From positions 1-64,000 of the forward strand of contig JAFZFX010000036.1 in NCBI GenBank assembly GCA_017555695.1: 64,000 nucleotides of DNA, written 5' to 3'. Below, one piece after another: positions 51,940 to 61,198 of the stretch. Position 1 is the first letter of the stretch, and each line of letters begins with the position of its first letter. The notes under the pieces were generated by a model. The model saw nothing but the letters and a program-made list of their open reading frames with translations, was not told where the DNA came from and did not search any database. Both the position numbers and the translations under genes were made by a program. This stretch comes from Alistipes sp. GTDB lineage: Bacteria > Bacteroidota > Bacteroidia > Bacteroidales > Rikenellaceae.

Positions 51940-53976
51940 ATGAAGACTTTTCGCACAACATTAATTGCGATGATTATGACTTGTACACTTTTCACACTCG
52001 GCTCTTGCCAAAAGAGTGCTACACAGGCCGAGGCTCAGAACGAGCCACAGCCTTGGGTGATAGACCGTTTTGACGATATCAAGGTTCTTCGCTACGAGGT
52101 TCCCGGATTCGAGAATCTGCCCATCGAGCAGAAGCTTCTGGTATATTATCTGGCCGAGGCTGCAAAGTGCGGTCGCGACATCTTGTTTGACCAGAACTTT
52201 AAGTACAACCTCACCGTTCGTCGTGCTTTGGAGGACATCTACACCAAGTACGAGGATGACCGTTCAGCGGCAGAGTTCGTTGCTCTGGAGAAGTATCTGA
52301 AGAAGATTTGGTTTGCAAACGGTATCCACCACCACTACTCTAACGACAAGTTCCAGCCCGAGTTCACTCGCGCGTGGTTCGAGCCGCTGGTAGGCAAGTA
52401 TGCCAAGGAGAACCTCTCGATCGACGAGAAGTTGCTGTGTGACATCATCTTCGACAACACACTCTACCCCTCACGCCTGAATCAGGCCGATGGCGTAGAT
52501 ATGGTTACAGAGTCTGCTTGCAACTACTACGAGGGTGTAACAATGAAGGAGGTTGAGGAGTTCTACGCCAAGATGGCCGACCTCAACGACCCGAAGCCCA
52601 TCTCTTATGGTTTGAACTCAAAGTTGATGAAGGACGAGAGTGGTAAGATCTACGAGAAGGTGTGGAAGCTCGGCGGCATGTACTCTGAGGCCATCGAGCA
52701 GATTATCTTCTGGTTGGAGAAGGCTTCATCGGTAGCCGAGGGTGCGCAGAAGAGCATCATCGACGCACTGATTAACTACTACCGCACTGGCGACTTGCGT
52801 GAGTTCGACCGCTACAACATCTTGTGGGTGGGCGACAACAAGTCGAATGTAGATTTCGTAAACGGTTTCATCGAGGATTACGGTGACCCCCTGGGCCGCA
52901 AGGCTTCGTGGGAGGGCAATGTGAACTTCGTGGATAGCACAGCCTGCCGTCGTACAAACATCATTACCGAGAACGCACAGTGGTTTGAGGATAATGCCCC
53001 CATCAACCCCGCATTCCGCAAGAAGGAGGTTAAGGGCGTAACAGCAAAGGTTATCACCGTGGCTATGTTGGGTGGCGACTGCTTCCCCGCTACTCCCATC
53101 GGTATCAACCTGCCCAACGCCGACTGGATTCGCAAGGAGTATGGTTCAAAGTCAGTGACTATCGACAACATCACATACGCCTACGACAAGGCTGCGCAGG
53201 GTAACGGCTTCACCGAGGAGTTTGTATTGCGCGAGGAGGATAGAGCACGCATGAAGGAGTACGGCAAGTTGGCAGACGACTTGCACACCGACCTACACGA
53301 GTGCTTGGGTCACGGCTCTGGCCAGTTGGCTCCCGGCGTTAAGGGTGGCGAGCTGAAGAGCTACACATCTACTCTGGAGGAGACTCGTGCCGACCTGTTT
53401 GGTCTGTACTACCTTGGCGACGAGAAGATGATCGAGATTGGCCTTATCCCCTCACTCGATGTTGCAAAGGCACAGTATGCCGACTATATTATGAATGGTA
53501 TGATGACTCAGTTCGCTCGCGTAGAGTTGGGCAAGAATGTCGAGGAGTCACATATGCGTAACCGCAAGCTCATCGCCGAGTGGTGCTACGAGAAGGGTAA
53601 GAAGGATAATGTCATCGAGTGGGTTAAGCAGGATGGCAAGTCTTACATCGTAGTAAACGATTTTGACGCACTGCGTCGTCTCTTCGGCGAGTTGCTCTTC
53701 GAGGTACAGCGCATCAAATCGACTGGCGACTACGAGGCTGGCCGCAAGTTGGTTGAGGACTACGCCGTGAAGATTGACCCCACACTCCACAAGGAGGTAT
53801 TGGAGCGCTACAACAAGTTGGGCATCGAGCCTTACAGCGGTTTTGTTAATCCCGACTACGAGCTCGTAGAGAAGGATGGCAAGGTTGTAGATGTGAAGTT
53901 CGTAGGCAAATACAACTTCATAGAGCAGATGCTCGAGTACTCTCAAAAGTATTCATTCCTGCCTTCGCTCAACTAA
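51940..53976 (+). CDS. Dipeptidyl peptidase III (M49), lipoprotein
   Basis: 678 residues. Zinc peptidase that removes dipeptides from the N-terminus of short peptides. A lipoprotein signal (MKTFRTTLIAMIMTCTLF, lipobox LGSC) places it at the cell envelope, unlike cytosolic eukaryotic DPP III. The M49 motif HECLGH (His453, Glu454, His458) and the third ligand motif EETRAD (Glu480-Glu481) are intact. The start at 51940 is the ATG in front of the signal; the frame is open a little further up from a TTG. A -7 element TAACTTTG lies at 51899-51906. Own terminator. Confidence 0.93.
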   Translation: MKTFRTTLIAMIMTCTLFTLGSCQKSATQAEAQNEPQPWVIDRFDDIKVLRYEVPGFENLPIEQKLLVYYLAEAAKCGRDILFDQNFKYNLTVRRALEDIYTKYEDDRSAAEFVALEKYLKKIWFANGIHHHYSNDKFQPEFTRAWFEPLVGKYAKENLSIDEKLLCDIIFDNTLYPSRLNQADGVDMVTESACNYYEGVTMKEVEEFYAKMADLNDPKPISYGLNSKLMKDESGKIYEKVWKLGGMYSEAIEQIIFWLEKASSVAEGAQKSIIDALINYYRTGDLREFDRYNILWVGDNKSNVDFVNGFIEDYGDPLGRKASWEGNVNFVDSTACRRTNIITENAQWFEDNAPINPAFRKKEVKGVTAKVITVAMLGGDCFPATPIGINLPNADWIRKEYGSKSVTIDNITYAYDKAAQGNGFTEEFVLREEDRARMKEYGKLADDLHTDLHECLGHGSGQLAPGVKGGELKSYTSTLEETRADLFGLYYLGDEKMIEIGLIPSLDVAKAQYADYIMNGMMTQFARVELGKNVEESHMRNRKLIAEWCYEKGKKDNVIEWVKQDGKSYIVVNDFDALRRLFGELLFEVQRIKSTGDYEAGRKLVEDYAVKIDPTLHKEVLERYNKLGIEPYSGFVNPDYELVEKDGKVVDVKFVGKYNFIEQMLEYSQKYSFLPSLN

Positions 53977-54000
53977 CAGCGAGAGGTATAGACTCGATAC

Positions 54001-54035
54001 AAAATGTTCGGTTGCAGTGGCAGCCGAACATTTTT
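54001..54035 (+). terminator. DPP III terminator
   Basis: AAAATGTTCGGTTGC (54001-54015) pairs with 54020-54034 (one G-U), T-run at the 3' side. Confidence 0.85.
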
Positions 54036-54111
54036 GCGTTTTAGGGCAGTCTTTTTCGACCACAAAAGTTTTTTATTACGATATTGAATTTTTAATTCCG
54101 ATATAATTATT

Positions 54112-54119
54112 TAACTTTG
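54112..54119 (+). promoter_or_regulatory. panC -7 element
   Basis: TAACTTTG 31 bases before the panC ATG; the -33 region is AT-rich without a clear TTTG. Confidence 0.55.
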
Positions 54120-54149
54120 CCGCAGTTTTTCAGAGTATAGTAACATCAG

Positions 54150-54986
54150 ATGAAAACAGTATACACAGTAACGGACCTCAAGCAGGAGCTTACCTCGGTA
54201 AACAAGAGCGACATAGGATTTGTCCCCACAATGGGTGCATTGCACGCAGGACACCGCTCGTTGGTAGAGAAGGCTCGCAAGGAGTGCCGCGTAGTGGTGG
54301 TGAGCGTATTCGTAAACCCCACACAGTTTAACGACAAGAATGACCTGAAGCACTACCCTCGCACGCCCGAAGCCGATGAGGCTCTGCTGGCTGAGGCTGG
54401 TGCCGATATAGTATTTATGCCCTCGGTAGAGGAGGTATATCCCGAGCCCGACAGCCGCATCTTCGACTTCGGAATGATTGACAAGGTGATGGAGGGTGCT
54501 ACACGCCCTGGCCACTTCAACGGCGTAGGACAGGTGGTGAGCCGTCTGTTCGATATGGTCGAGCCCGCAAAGGCATACTTCGGCGAGAAGGATTTTCAGC
54601 AGATTGCCGTAATCAAGGAGATGGTAAAACAGCTGGACTTCGACATCGAGATTGTGGAGTGCCCGATTATCCGCGACGAGGATGGCCTTGCCCTCTCTTC
54701 GCGCAATACGCTGCTCACCGCAGAGCATCGTGCCGCCGCACCGCACATCTACGCTACATTGAGCCAGTGCGCCGAGAAGTCGCAGTCGATGACACCCGCC
54801 GAGTTGTGCGCGTGGGTCGAGGCCGAGATTAACAGCAACCCGCTGCTGAAGACCATTTACTTCCAGGCTGTCGATGCACTCACCATGCAGCAGGTACAGT
54901 CGTGGGAGGAGAGCGACCGCGTACAGGGTTGCGTAGCCGTACAGGCAGGAGAGATCAGACTCATTGATAACATAAGAATAAAATAG
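54150..54986 (+). CDS. panC: Pantothenate synthetase
   Basis: 278 residues. It joins pantoate and beta-alanine using ATP. HIGH-like motif [12 protein letters not shown] at residues 28-39, VFVNPTQFN (about 53-61), YFGEKDFQQ and the KMSKS-like [12 protein letters not shown] are all present. Length is standard. It precedes panD by 5 bases and DUF456 after that, an operon for the beta-alanine/pantothenate branch. Confidence 0.97.
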   Translation: MKTVYTVTDLKQELTSVNKSDIGFVPTMGALHAGHRSLVEKARKECRVVVVSVFVNPTQFNDKNDLKHYPRTPEADEALLAEAGADIVFMPSVEEVYPEPDSRIFDFGMIDKVMEGATRPGHFNGVGQVVSRLFDMVEPAKAYFGEKDFQQIAVIKEMVKQLDFDIEIVECPIIRDEDGLALSSRNTLLTAEHRAAAPHIYATLSQCAEKSQSMTPAELCAWVEAEINSNPLLKTIYFQAVDALTMQQVQSWEESDRVQGCVAVQAGEIRLIDNIRIK

Positions 54987-54991
54987 ATGTT

Positions 54992-55345
54992 ATGTTGATA
55001 GAGGTACTTAAATCAAAGATTCACCGCGTGAGAGTCACGCAAGCCAACCTCAACTATGTAGGTAGCATCACCATCGACGAGGATTTGATGGATGCAGCAA
55101 ATATGATTGAGGGCGAGAAGGTGCAGATACTCGACATTAACAATGGCGAGCGTTTTGAGACCTATATTATTAAGGGAGAGCGAGGTAGCGGTTGCATCTG
55201 CCTCAATGGCGCAGCTGCACGCAAAGTGGCAGTAGACGACTTGGTAATTATCGTCTCTTACGCACTGATGGACTTCGAGGAGGCCAAGCAGTTCCGTCCC
55301 TCGGTAATCTTCCCCGACTCTGCAACCAACCTTTTGACAGAGTAG
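54992..55345 (+). CDS. panD: Aspartate 1-decarboxylase
   Basis: 117 residues. It makes beta-alanine for pantothenate. The precursor is cut between Gly24 and Ser25 (YVGSITID) to form the pyruvoyl group; Lys9, Tyr58-region and Arg54-region residues of the active site lie in [10 protein letters not shown] and [15 protein letters not shown]. The start follows the panC stop by 5 bases. Confidence 0.97.
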   Translation: MLIEVLKSKIHRVRVTQANLNYVGSITIDEDLMDAANMIEGEKVQILDINNGERFETYIIKGERGSGCICLNGAAARKVAVDDLVIIVSYALMDFEEAKQFRPSVIFPDSATNLLTE

Positions 55346-55355
55346 TCGCCACACG

Positions 55356-55856
55356 ATGGATACCATTTTGGCTATATGCGCCCTACTTGGTGGCGTCATT
55401 GGCATCGTCGGTGCAGTGTTGCCCATAATTCCAGGCACGGTGTTGTCATTTGTGGGTATGGTTTGCGCCTACTTCACTTCGACATCGACCTTAAGCAGTG
55501 GCCAGATGTGGCTGTGGGGCATAATCTCGGTCATAGTGATTACACTCGACTACATACTGCCCGCCTACTTCAGCAAACTCTTCGGAGGCTCGAAGGCTGG
55601 CATCACGGGAGCAACGGTGGGTATCTTCGTTGGAATGTTCACCTGCGGCCCGTTGGGAATCATCTTCGGCCCATTCGTTGGAGCCGTTGTGGGTGAGATG
55701 TTGAGCCAGAAGCGCCCCTTGAGTGAGGCGATAGTCGTGGGTCTCGGTTCGTTGCTATCGTTCTTCGTCGGCACGGGAATGAAGCTTATAGCGGGAGGAT
55801 TTATGATGTATTACATCTGGAAGGATGTGATAATGCTCATTAAGCAGATGTGGTAA
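55356..55856 (+). CDS. DUF456 membrane protein
   Basis: 166 residues, about four to five membrane helices (5-30, 32-46, 52-70, 88-112, 122-160), with Gly-rich glycine-zipper stretches (GGVIGIVGAVLPIIPGTVLS, GPLGIIFGPFVGAVVGE) that are the DUF456 hallmark. Function unknown. It begins 10 bases after panD and ends at a bidirectional terminator. Confidence 0.85.
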   Translation: MDTILAICALLGGVIGIVGAVLPIIPGTVLSFVGMVCAYFTSTSTLSSGQMWLWGIISVIVITLDYILPAYFSKLFGGSKAGITGATVGIFVGMFTCGPLGIIFGPFVGAVVGEMLSQKRPLSEAIVVGLGSLLSFFVGTGMKLIAGGFMMYYIWKDVIMLIKQMW

Positions 55857-55878
55857 TAGCACATCTCGCAAATAATAC

Positions 55879-55917
55879 AAAAGGGGTTGTCCTACACTAT
55901 CGTGGACAACCCCTTTT
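55879..55917. terminator. Bidirectional terminator
   Basis: AAAAGGGGTTGTCC (55879-55892) pairs with 55904-55917; A- and T-rich flanks on both sides. It serves the panC operon and the convergent trpS operon. Confidence 0.88.
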
Positions 55918-55934
55918 ACTATGCTAAATACCGC

Positions 55935-56543
55935 CTAAAAGTTCACGCCATACTTTTCGCTTAACTCCTCTTCCAATGCGGCGGTGGAAGTAAACTGCAC
56001 ACCCTGCATACCCACAGCACGAGCGCCTTCGACATTGGCGGCGTTATCATCAACAAAGAGCGACTCCTCGGCCTTCAGACCATATCGTTCAAGCAAGCAG
56101 TTATATATTGCAGCATCGGGCTTCAACAGATGCTCCTCGCCCGACACAACGATACCCTCCATCAAATCAAAAATGGGATATTTGTCGCGAACCAGCGGGA
56201 AGGTCTCCGACGACCAATTCGTCAAGCCATAGACTCTGTAACCCGCTGCCTTGAGGCGCTTAATTAAGTCAGACATACCCTCAATCTCGCCAGCCATCAT
56301 CTCAATCCAGCGGGTATGATAAACAGCAATCGCATCACTCCACTCGGGATACTGCGCCTGCAACTCAGCCACACCTTGAGCAAAGGGCTTGCCTCCGTCC
56401 ATCTGTATATTCCACGAATAGAGGCAGATATTATTCAGAAACCACTCGGCCTTTTCGACACTGCCGAAGTAGTTATCGTAGAGGTGGTGCGGATTCCAAT
56501 CGACCAGCACAGCACCAAAATCAAAGACGATATTTTTAACCAT
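55935..56543 (-). CDS. HAD-family hydrolase, YihX-like
   Basis: 202 residues from the ATG at 56543; a GTG five codons up is possible. Motif I is VFDFGAVLVDWN (nucleophile Asp, second Asp replaced by Gly as in the YihX/epoxide-hydrolase-N group), motif II GLTNWS, motif III Lys in LLKPDAAIY, motif IV FVDDNAANVEGA. Probably a phosphatase of sugar phosphates or a related metabolite; substrate unknown. It is the last gene of the trpS-ClC-HAD operon, 22 bases after the channel gene. Confidence 0.88.
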   Translation of the reverse strand: MVKNIVFDFGAVLVDWNPHHLYDNYFGSVEKAEWFLNNICLYSWNIQMDGGKPFAQGVAELQAQYPEWSDAIAVYHTRWIEMMAGEIEGMSDLIKRLKAAGYRVYGLTNWSSETFPLVRDKYPIFDLMEGIVVSGEEHLLKPDAAIYNCLLERYGLKAEESLFVDDNAANVEGARAVGMQGVQFTSTAALEEELSEKYGVNF

Positions 56544-56565
56544 AAGAGTATTTTTCACTTACCCA

Positions 56566-58365
56566 CTACTGCGAAATCTTCACCAGAGCCTCACGGTAGG
56601 CGTTCAAGATACGCGACTTTGAGATAAAGCCCAGATAGCGGTTATTCTTATCCACAACGGGCAACATCCAGGTGTGAGTCTTCTCGAAATGAGGCAATAC
56701 GCTCTGTATCATCTCGTGCTGAAGAATACGATAAGGGGGTTGTATCATATAGTGCGTAATGGAACGGCCCCATCGCTCGCGCTTGAACATATCTTCGCGC
56801 AGATCATCGAGCTGCACGATACCAAGCAGATGGCCAAAGTTGTCGATCACGGGGAAGATATTGCGGCGTGCCGACGAGATGATATTCACCACATCACCCA
56901 GCGTGAAGGTCTCCTTCAAGCGGACAAAATCGGTCTCCATAAGTTCGTCAAGACTCATAAAGACAAAGGCCGACTGATCCTTGTCGTGAGTCAAGAGCTC
57001 GCCACGCATACGCAACTGCTTGGTGTAGATTGAGTCCTTATCCAGGCGGTAACCCACAGCAAACGAGATACAAGCCACAATCATCAACGGAATGAATAGA
57101 CCGTAGCCATTCGAGAGCTCGGCGATAAGGAATATCGAAGTCAGCGGGGCCTTCATCACTCCCGCCATCACACCGGCCATACCCACAAGCGTGAACGACA
57201 CGACAGATATATGCCAATCGAAGCAGGCGTTGCAAATCAGCGCCAGAGCCGCACCAACAAATGCACCAACGAAGAGCGACGGGGCAAATGTACCTCCCAC
57301 ACCACCTGCGGCATTAGTTGTGGCCATAGCGATGACCTTGAAGAACATAATGGCTATAACATAGATGATAGCCACCCACTCTATATCGCTGAATTTGAAG
57401 AACAACGAGTTATCGAACAACGACGATACCCTACCGTGCATTAGGTCGGTCATAGCCTCATAACCCTCACCATACAGCGGCGGGAAGATGAATATCAGCA
57501 CACCCAACACAATGCCCGCATAGGCCCAGCGGCGATACTGCGACTTCACCTTTTTGACATATGTACCAACGATGGAATTTACCGATGTGAAGTAGTAAGC
57601 CATACATCCGCAGCATACTCCCAGCAATATGTAGAGCGGTATCTGCTCCAGCACGAAGGCATCGGCGGCGTTCAGCGTAACGGAGATAATAGGCTCGAAA
57701 CCTCGGAACATCAGCGCCACCGTAGTAGCCGTAATCGAAGAGATAAGTAGCGGAATGATTGATGTTGCTGTGATATCCAACATCAAGATTTCCAGCACGA
57801 AAACCACGCCCGTAATCGGCGCCTTGAAGATGGCCGCAACGGCTGCACCCGCACCACAGCAGAGCATCAGCGTGAGCTCCTTGTAGTTGAGTTTGGCCAA
57901 TCGACCCACATTCGAGCCGATGGCAGCACCCGTAAGGACAATCGGTGCCTCGGGACCTACCGAACCACCAAAACCGATGGTCGTGGCACCACCTACGATG
58001 GAACTCCAGCAGTTGTGCGACGCAATGCGCGAATCCTTACGCGACATAGCGTACAACACACGGGTTACACCCTCCGAAATCTCATCCTTGACGATATACT
58101 TCACAAAAAGCGTCGCCAGAACGATACCTATGGCGGGGTAAATCAGATAGAGGAACTGCGCTCTGTCGGCAGGGAACCAAGTCACCAAGGCTGAACGCAC
58201 TCCATACAGCAGCACCTCGAAGAAACAGGTACCCAAACCTGCGCACACGCCCACAACGACCGCCAATACACCCATCAGCTGGGCGTTGGTGAGTCGCTTA
58301 AGACGGTGAAGCACCCACTCCGATACGCGCTCCTTGAATAGCAATATCTTACTCCAGAAATCCAT
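56566..58365 (-). CDS. ClC-family chloride channel or transporter with CBS domains
   Basis: 599 residues. Ten or more membrane helices (about 30-440), then two CBS domains (about 465-590). The helix-N glutamate-gate region is GFGGSVGPEAPIVLTGAAI, and GGTFAPSLFVGAF is the GxFxP site. The first selectivity motif (GSGIP in E. coli) is not present; SEGVTRVL stands there, as in other Bacteroidota members. Start at the ATG at 58365; a GTG precedes it directly. It follows trpS by 18 bases. Confidence 0.9.
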   Translation of the reverse strand: MDFWSKILLFKERVSEWVLHRLKRLTNAQLMGVLAVVVGVCAGLGTCFFEVLLYGVRSALVTWFPADRAQFLYLIYPAIGIVLATLFVKYIVKDEISEGVTRVLYAMSRKDSRIASHNCWSSIVGGATTIGFGGSVGPEAPIVLTGAAIGSNVGRLAKLNYKELTLMLCCGAGAAVAAIFKAPITGVVFVLEILMLDITATSIIPLLISSITATTVALMFRGFEPIISVTLNAADAFVLEQIPLYILLGVCCGCMAYYFTSVNSIVGTYVKKVKSQYRRWAYAGIVLGVLIFIFPPLYGEGYEAMTDLMHGRVSSLFDNSLFFKFSDIEWVAIIYVIAIMFFKVIAMATTNAAGGVGGTFAPSLFVGAFVGAALALICNACFDWHISVVSFTLVGMAGVMAGVMKAPLTSIFLIAELSNGYGLFIPLMIVACISFAVGYRLDKDSIYTKQLRMRGELLTHDKDQSAFVFMSLDELMETDFVRLKETFTLGDVVNIISSARRNIFPVIDNFGHLLGIVQLDDLREDMFKRERWGRSITHYMIQPPYRILQHEMIQSVLPHFEKTHTWMLPVVDKNNRYLGFISKSRILNAYREALVKISQ

Positions 58366-58383
58366 CACACTTTTCGGGGCTGA

Positions 58384-59475
58384 CTATTTTGCAGCCTTAT
58401 ACATCTCTGCCTGACGGCGAATCAACTCTGTATCCTCGAAGTAGTTAATCTTCATCGAGCGGCGTACCATATCGAGAGTCTCGGCAGCCTCGGCACGAGC
58501 AACCTCGCAACCCTTCTTCAACATCTCGTATACACCCTCAATATCCTGCTCATACTCCTTGCGGCGAGCGCGGATAGGCTCCAACATCTCCTGCAGCACG
58601 GCGTAGAGGAACTTCTTAACCTTAACATCGCCCAAACCGCCACGCTGATAGTGAGCCTTCAACTCATCCAACGATGCATAGTCGGGCCAATACTGAGCGA
58701 AATGCTCGGGACGCGAGAAAGCATCCAGATATGTAAATACGCAGTTACCCTCGATTGAGCCGGGATCCTCAACACGGATGTGGTTGGGGTCGGTGTACAT
58801 GCTCATCACCTTCTTGCGCAAATCCTCTGCTGTGTCAGAGAGGTAGATGCAGTTGCCGAGCGACTTCGACATCTTGGCCTTACCATCAGTACCAGGCAAG
58901 CGCAAGCAAGCAGCGTTAGAGGGCAACAAAATCTCAGGCTCGACGAGTGTGGGGCCATACACAGAGTTGAACTTGTGAACAATCTCACGAGTCTGCTCAA
59001 TCATAGGCTCCTGATCCACACCGGCGGGAACGGTTGTTGCACGGAAGGCTGTGATATCAGATGCCTGCGAGATGGGATATGTGTAGAATCCCACGGGGAT
59101 AGACTTACCGAACTCACGCATCACAATCTCGGTCTTAACGGTCGGGTTGCGCTCCAGACGAGCCACAGTCACCAGGTTCATATAGTAGAACGCCAACTCG
59201 GTGAGTTCGGGAATCATACTCTGAATGAAGATTGTAGATTTTGTGGGGTCGATACCACACGAGAGGTAGTCCAAAGCCACCTCGATAATATTCTGGCGCA
59301 CCTTCTCGGGGTTGTCGGCGTTATCGGTCAAAGCCTGAGCATCGGCAATCATAATGAATATCTTTTCGAATGCTCCAGAGTTCTGTAACTCAACACGCTG
59401 ACGCAACGAGCCTACATAGTGGCCCAAATGAAGTTTTCCTGTGGGGCGGTCGCCCGTAAGAATAATTTTTCCCAT
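58384..59475 (-). CDS. trpS: Tryptophanyl-tRNA synthetase
   Basis: 363 residues. HIGH motif as KLHLGHY at residues 14-20 and KMSKS motif as [10 protein letters not shown] at about 202-211. Tryptophan pocket residues in the middle ([21 protein letters not shown]). Length is standard. It leads an operon with the ClC and HAD genes. The leader starts with a stem-loop (59517-59532) at the predicted start site. Confidence 0.97.
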   Translation of the reverse strand: MGKIILTGDRPTGKLHLGHYVGSLRQRVELQNSGAFEKIFIMIADAQALTDNADNPEKVRQNIIEVALDYLSCGIDPTKSTIFIQSMIPELTELAFYYMNLVTVARLERNPTVKTEIVMREFGKSIPVGFYTYPISQASDITAFRATTVPAGVDQEPMIEQTREIVHKFNSVYGPTLVEPEILLPSNAACLRLPGTDGKAKMSKSLGNCIYLSDTAEDLRKKVMSMYTDPNHIRVEDPGSIEGNCVFTYLDAFSRPEHFAQYWPDYASLDELKAHYQRGGLGDVKVKKFLYAVLQEMLEPIRARRKEYEQDIEGVYEMLKKGCEVARAEAAETLDMVRRSMKINYFEDTELIRRQAEMYKAAK

Positions 59476-59516
59476 TGTTTTTATCTGTTTTCTTAATTAT
59501 TTTCCACTCTCGACAA

Positions 59517-59545
59517 TACGCCCGTCGGCGTACTGAACAAAATTA
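59517..59545 (-). promoter_or_regulatory. trpS -7 element and 5'-terminal hairpin
   Basis: TAATTTTG (59538-59545) on the - strand; 6 bases on, TACGCC/GGCGTA (59517-59522 and 59527-59532) forms a perfect 6-bp stem around CGTC. The hairpin would be the first transcribed sequence. Confidence 0.5.
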
Positions 59546-59587
59546 ACTACAAAAATAGCGATTTATGGCAGATAGGCAAAAAAAATC

Positions 59588-59618
59588 TTTGACACTATAA
59601 TATTTTTTTATAACTTTG
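59588..59618 (+). promoter_or_regulatory. oxyR promoter
   Basis: TTTG (59588-59591), exactly 19 bases, TAACTTTG (59611-59618), 33 bases before the ATG: consensus. Confidence 0.85.
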
Positions 59619-59650
59619 TTCAAACAGATAACCTAATTCCAACCCTAATT

Positions 59651-60559
59651 ATGACAATTATCCAATTACAGTACCTCATTGAGGTAGCAAACTGCGGTAG
59701 TTTTTCGGCTGCCGCCGAGCATTGTTTCGTTACACAGCCGTCGCTTTCGATGCAGATTAAATCGTTGGAAGATGAGCTTGGCGTAGTGCTACTCGACCGC
59801 TCGAAAAAGCCCGTAATCCCCACCGAAGCGGGAGCTGTTGTTATCGCTCAAGCGCAAGAGACACTCAAAGCCTATAACACTATCCGTGAGTCGATTGCCG
59901 AACTCAAAGGCGAGACTGCTGGCAAGATGCGACTGGGCGTAATCCCCACCATCGCACCCTACCTTCTGCACAAGTTTATCCCCGACTTCGTGAAGCGCTA
60001 TCCCCGTGTCGAATTGGAGATTCGCGAGATGGTTACGGCCGACATCGTCGAGGCCCTGCGTCGCGACAAGATTGATGCCGCTCTGGTGGCCAGCGGCACC
60101 TGCGGTGAGAGCATCATCGAGCGCGACCTTTTCAGCGACCGTTTCTATGCCTATGTTTCACCTTCAAACCCGCTCTATGAACGCTCGAATATCCGCATCG
60201 AAGATATTGATTTGAAGGATCTTATACTCCTCAGCCGAGGCAACTGTATGCGCGACCAAATTATCGAACTTTGCCAGGCTCGACGCGACCTGCCGACCCA
60301 CTACTATTTTGAGTCAGGCTCGCTGGACACACTGATGCGTATCGTGAATTGTACATCTTGTATGACCATCATCCCCGAGATGGCGCTTGAGTATGTTCCC
60401 GCCGACCGCAAATCGCAAATCAAGACTCTGGCCAAGGGAGCCACATCGCGCCGCATCGCCATAGCCATACGCCGCACCTATGTGAAGAACTCAATTGTCA
60501 ATGCCCTCGAAAAGACCATCATCGAGAAGGCTGGCTCTCTGCAGCAATTCCTGCATTAG
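59651..60559 (+). CDS. oxyR: Hydrogen-peroxide-sensing LysR-type regulator OxyR
   Basis: 302 residues. N-terminal helix-turn-helix (QYLIEVANCGSFSAAAEHCF, VTQPSLSMQIKSLED), then a two-lobed sensor domain. Cys199 (RGNCMRD) and Cys208 (IELCQAR) lie at exactly the E. coli OxyR redox positions. It should activate catalase, peroxidase and similar genes on oxidation. Its promoter is a full consensus, so expression is probably constitutive, as is normal for a sensor. Own terminator. Confidence 0.95.
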   Translation: MTIIQLQYLIEVANCGSFSAAAEHCFVTQPSLSMQIKSLEDELGVVLLDRSKKPVIPTEAGAVVIAQAQETLKAYNTIRESIAELKGETAGKMRLGVIPTIAPYLLHKFIPDFVKRYPRVELEIREMVTADIVEALRRDKIDAALVASGTCGESIIERDLFSDRFYAYVSPSNPLYERSNIRIEDIDLKDLILLSRGNCMRDQIIELCQARRDLPTHYYFESGSLDTLMRIVNCTSCMTIIPEMALEYVPADRKSQIKTLAKGATSRRIAIAIRRTYVKNSIVNALEKTIIEKAGSLQQFLH

Positions 60560-60588
60560 GCGAGGATAGATTACACCGACACAAACAT

Positions 60589-60628
60589 AAAAAAATACGA
60601 GGTTCACAAAATAGAGCCTCGTATTTTT
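60589..60628. terminator. oxyR terminator, probably bidirectional
   Basis: AAAATACGAGG (60592-60602) pairs with CCTCGTATTTT (60617-60627) with A-rich and T-rich flanks. Confidence 0.85.
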
Positions 60629-60703
60629 GCGTTTATTGGCCAAAGAAAGCTACAAGCACGGCGTAATATCTGCTTTTTATTTCATACTCTCACAAAAAAA
60701 GTG

Positions 60704-60711
60704 TATATTTG
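60704..60711 (+). promoter_or_regulatory. rsfS -7 element
   Basis: TATATTTG at 60704-60711, 25 bases before the rsfS ATG. The -33 region is AT-rich. Confidence 0.55.
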
Positions 60712-60736
60712 CGACATAATATGTATATCTGTGAAT

Positions 60737-61087
60737 ATGGAAAAATTGATTGAAACTATAGTTAGCGCAATTCAAGACAAAAAAGGCGAAAATATTGTAT
60801 CGTTAGACCTCTCAGGCTTCGACGGAGCTATCTGCTCACACTTCGTTATCTGCAACGCAAACTCTACCTCGCAGGTGAGTGCCATTGCCGATGGCATCGA
60901 GCGTGATGTATTGGAGAAACTCGGCCAGAAGTTGTGGCGCATTGAGGGTCAGCAGAACTCATTCTGGATTGCTATGGACTATGTAGATGTGGTGGTACAC
61001 ATCTTCCAGACCGAGCTTCGCGACTTCTACAAAATCGAGGAGTTGTGGGCTGACGCACCTATGAAAAAATACGAGTACGAACTTTAA
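60737..61087 (+). CDS. rsfS: Ribosomal silencing factor RsfS
   Basis: 116 residues. It binds uL14 on the 50S subunit and blocks subunit joining when nutrients are low. Family motifs: VSLDLSGFDGAICSHFVICN, STSQVSAIADGIERDV, WRIEGQQNSFWIAMDYVDVV and FYKIEELWADAP. The ATG at 60737 is chosen as the start; the frame extends a little upstream from another ATG that lies on the -7 element and so would not be in the mRNA. Upstream of ftsH, as in many Bacteroidota. Confidence 0.94.
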   Translation: MEKLIETIVSAIQDKKGENIVSLDLSGFDGAICSHFVICNANSTSQVSAIADGIERDVLEKLGQKLWRIEGQQNSFWIAMDYVDVVVHIFQTELRDFYKIEELWADAPMKKYEYEL

Positions 61088-61111
61088 TCTACAAAAAATA
61101 GCCTTTTCTGA

Positions 61112-61186
61112 TGCCGTTTTGTCGCCAGAGCGATATAAAACGGCACGATTTAGGATTTAATCGCGTGTAAAGGGAGCAAATCCCTT
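61112..61186 (+). other. Two stem-loops in the rsfS-ftsH gap (ftsH leader)
   Basis: First: TGCCGTTTT-G-TCGC (61112-61125) pairs with GCGA-TAT-AAAACGGCA (61130-61145). Second: AAGGGA (61170-61175) pairs with TCCCTT (61181-61186) round a GCAAA loop, 12 bases before the ftsH ATG. The first has no T-run, so it is not a terminator; the second may mask the ribosome-binding region. Confidence 0.55.
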
Positions 61187-61198
61187 GACATAATCATT

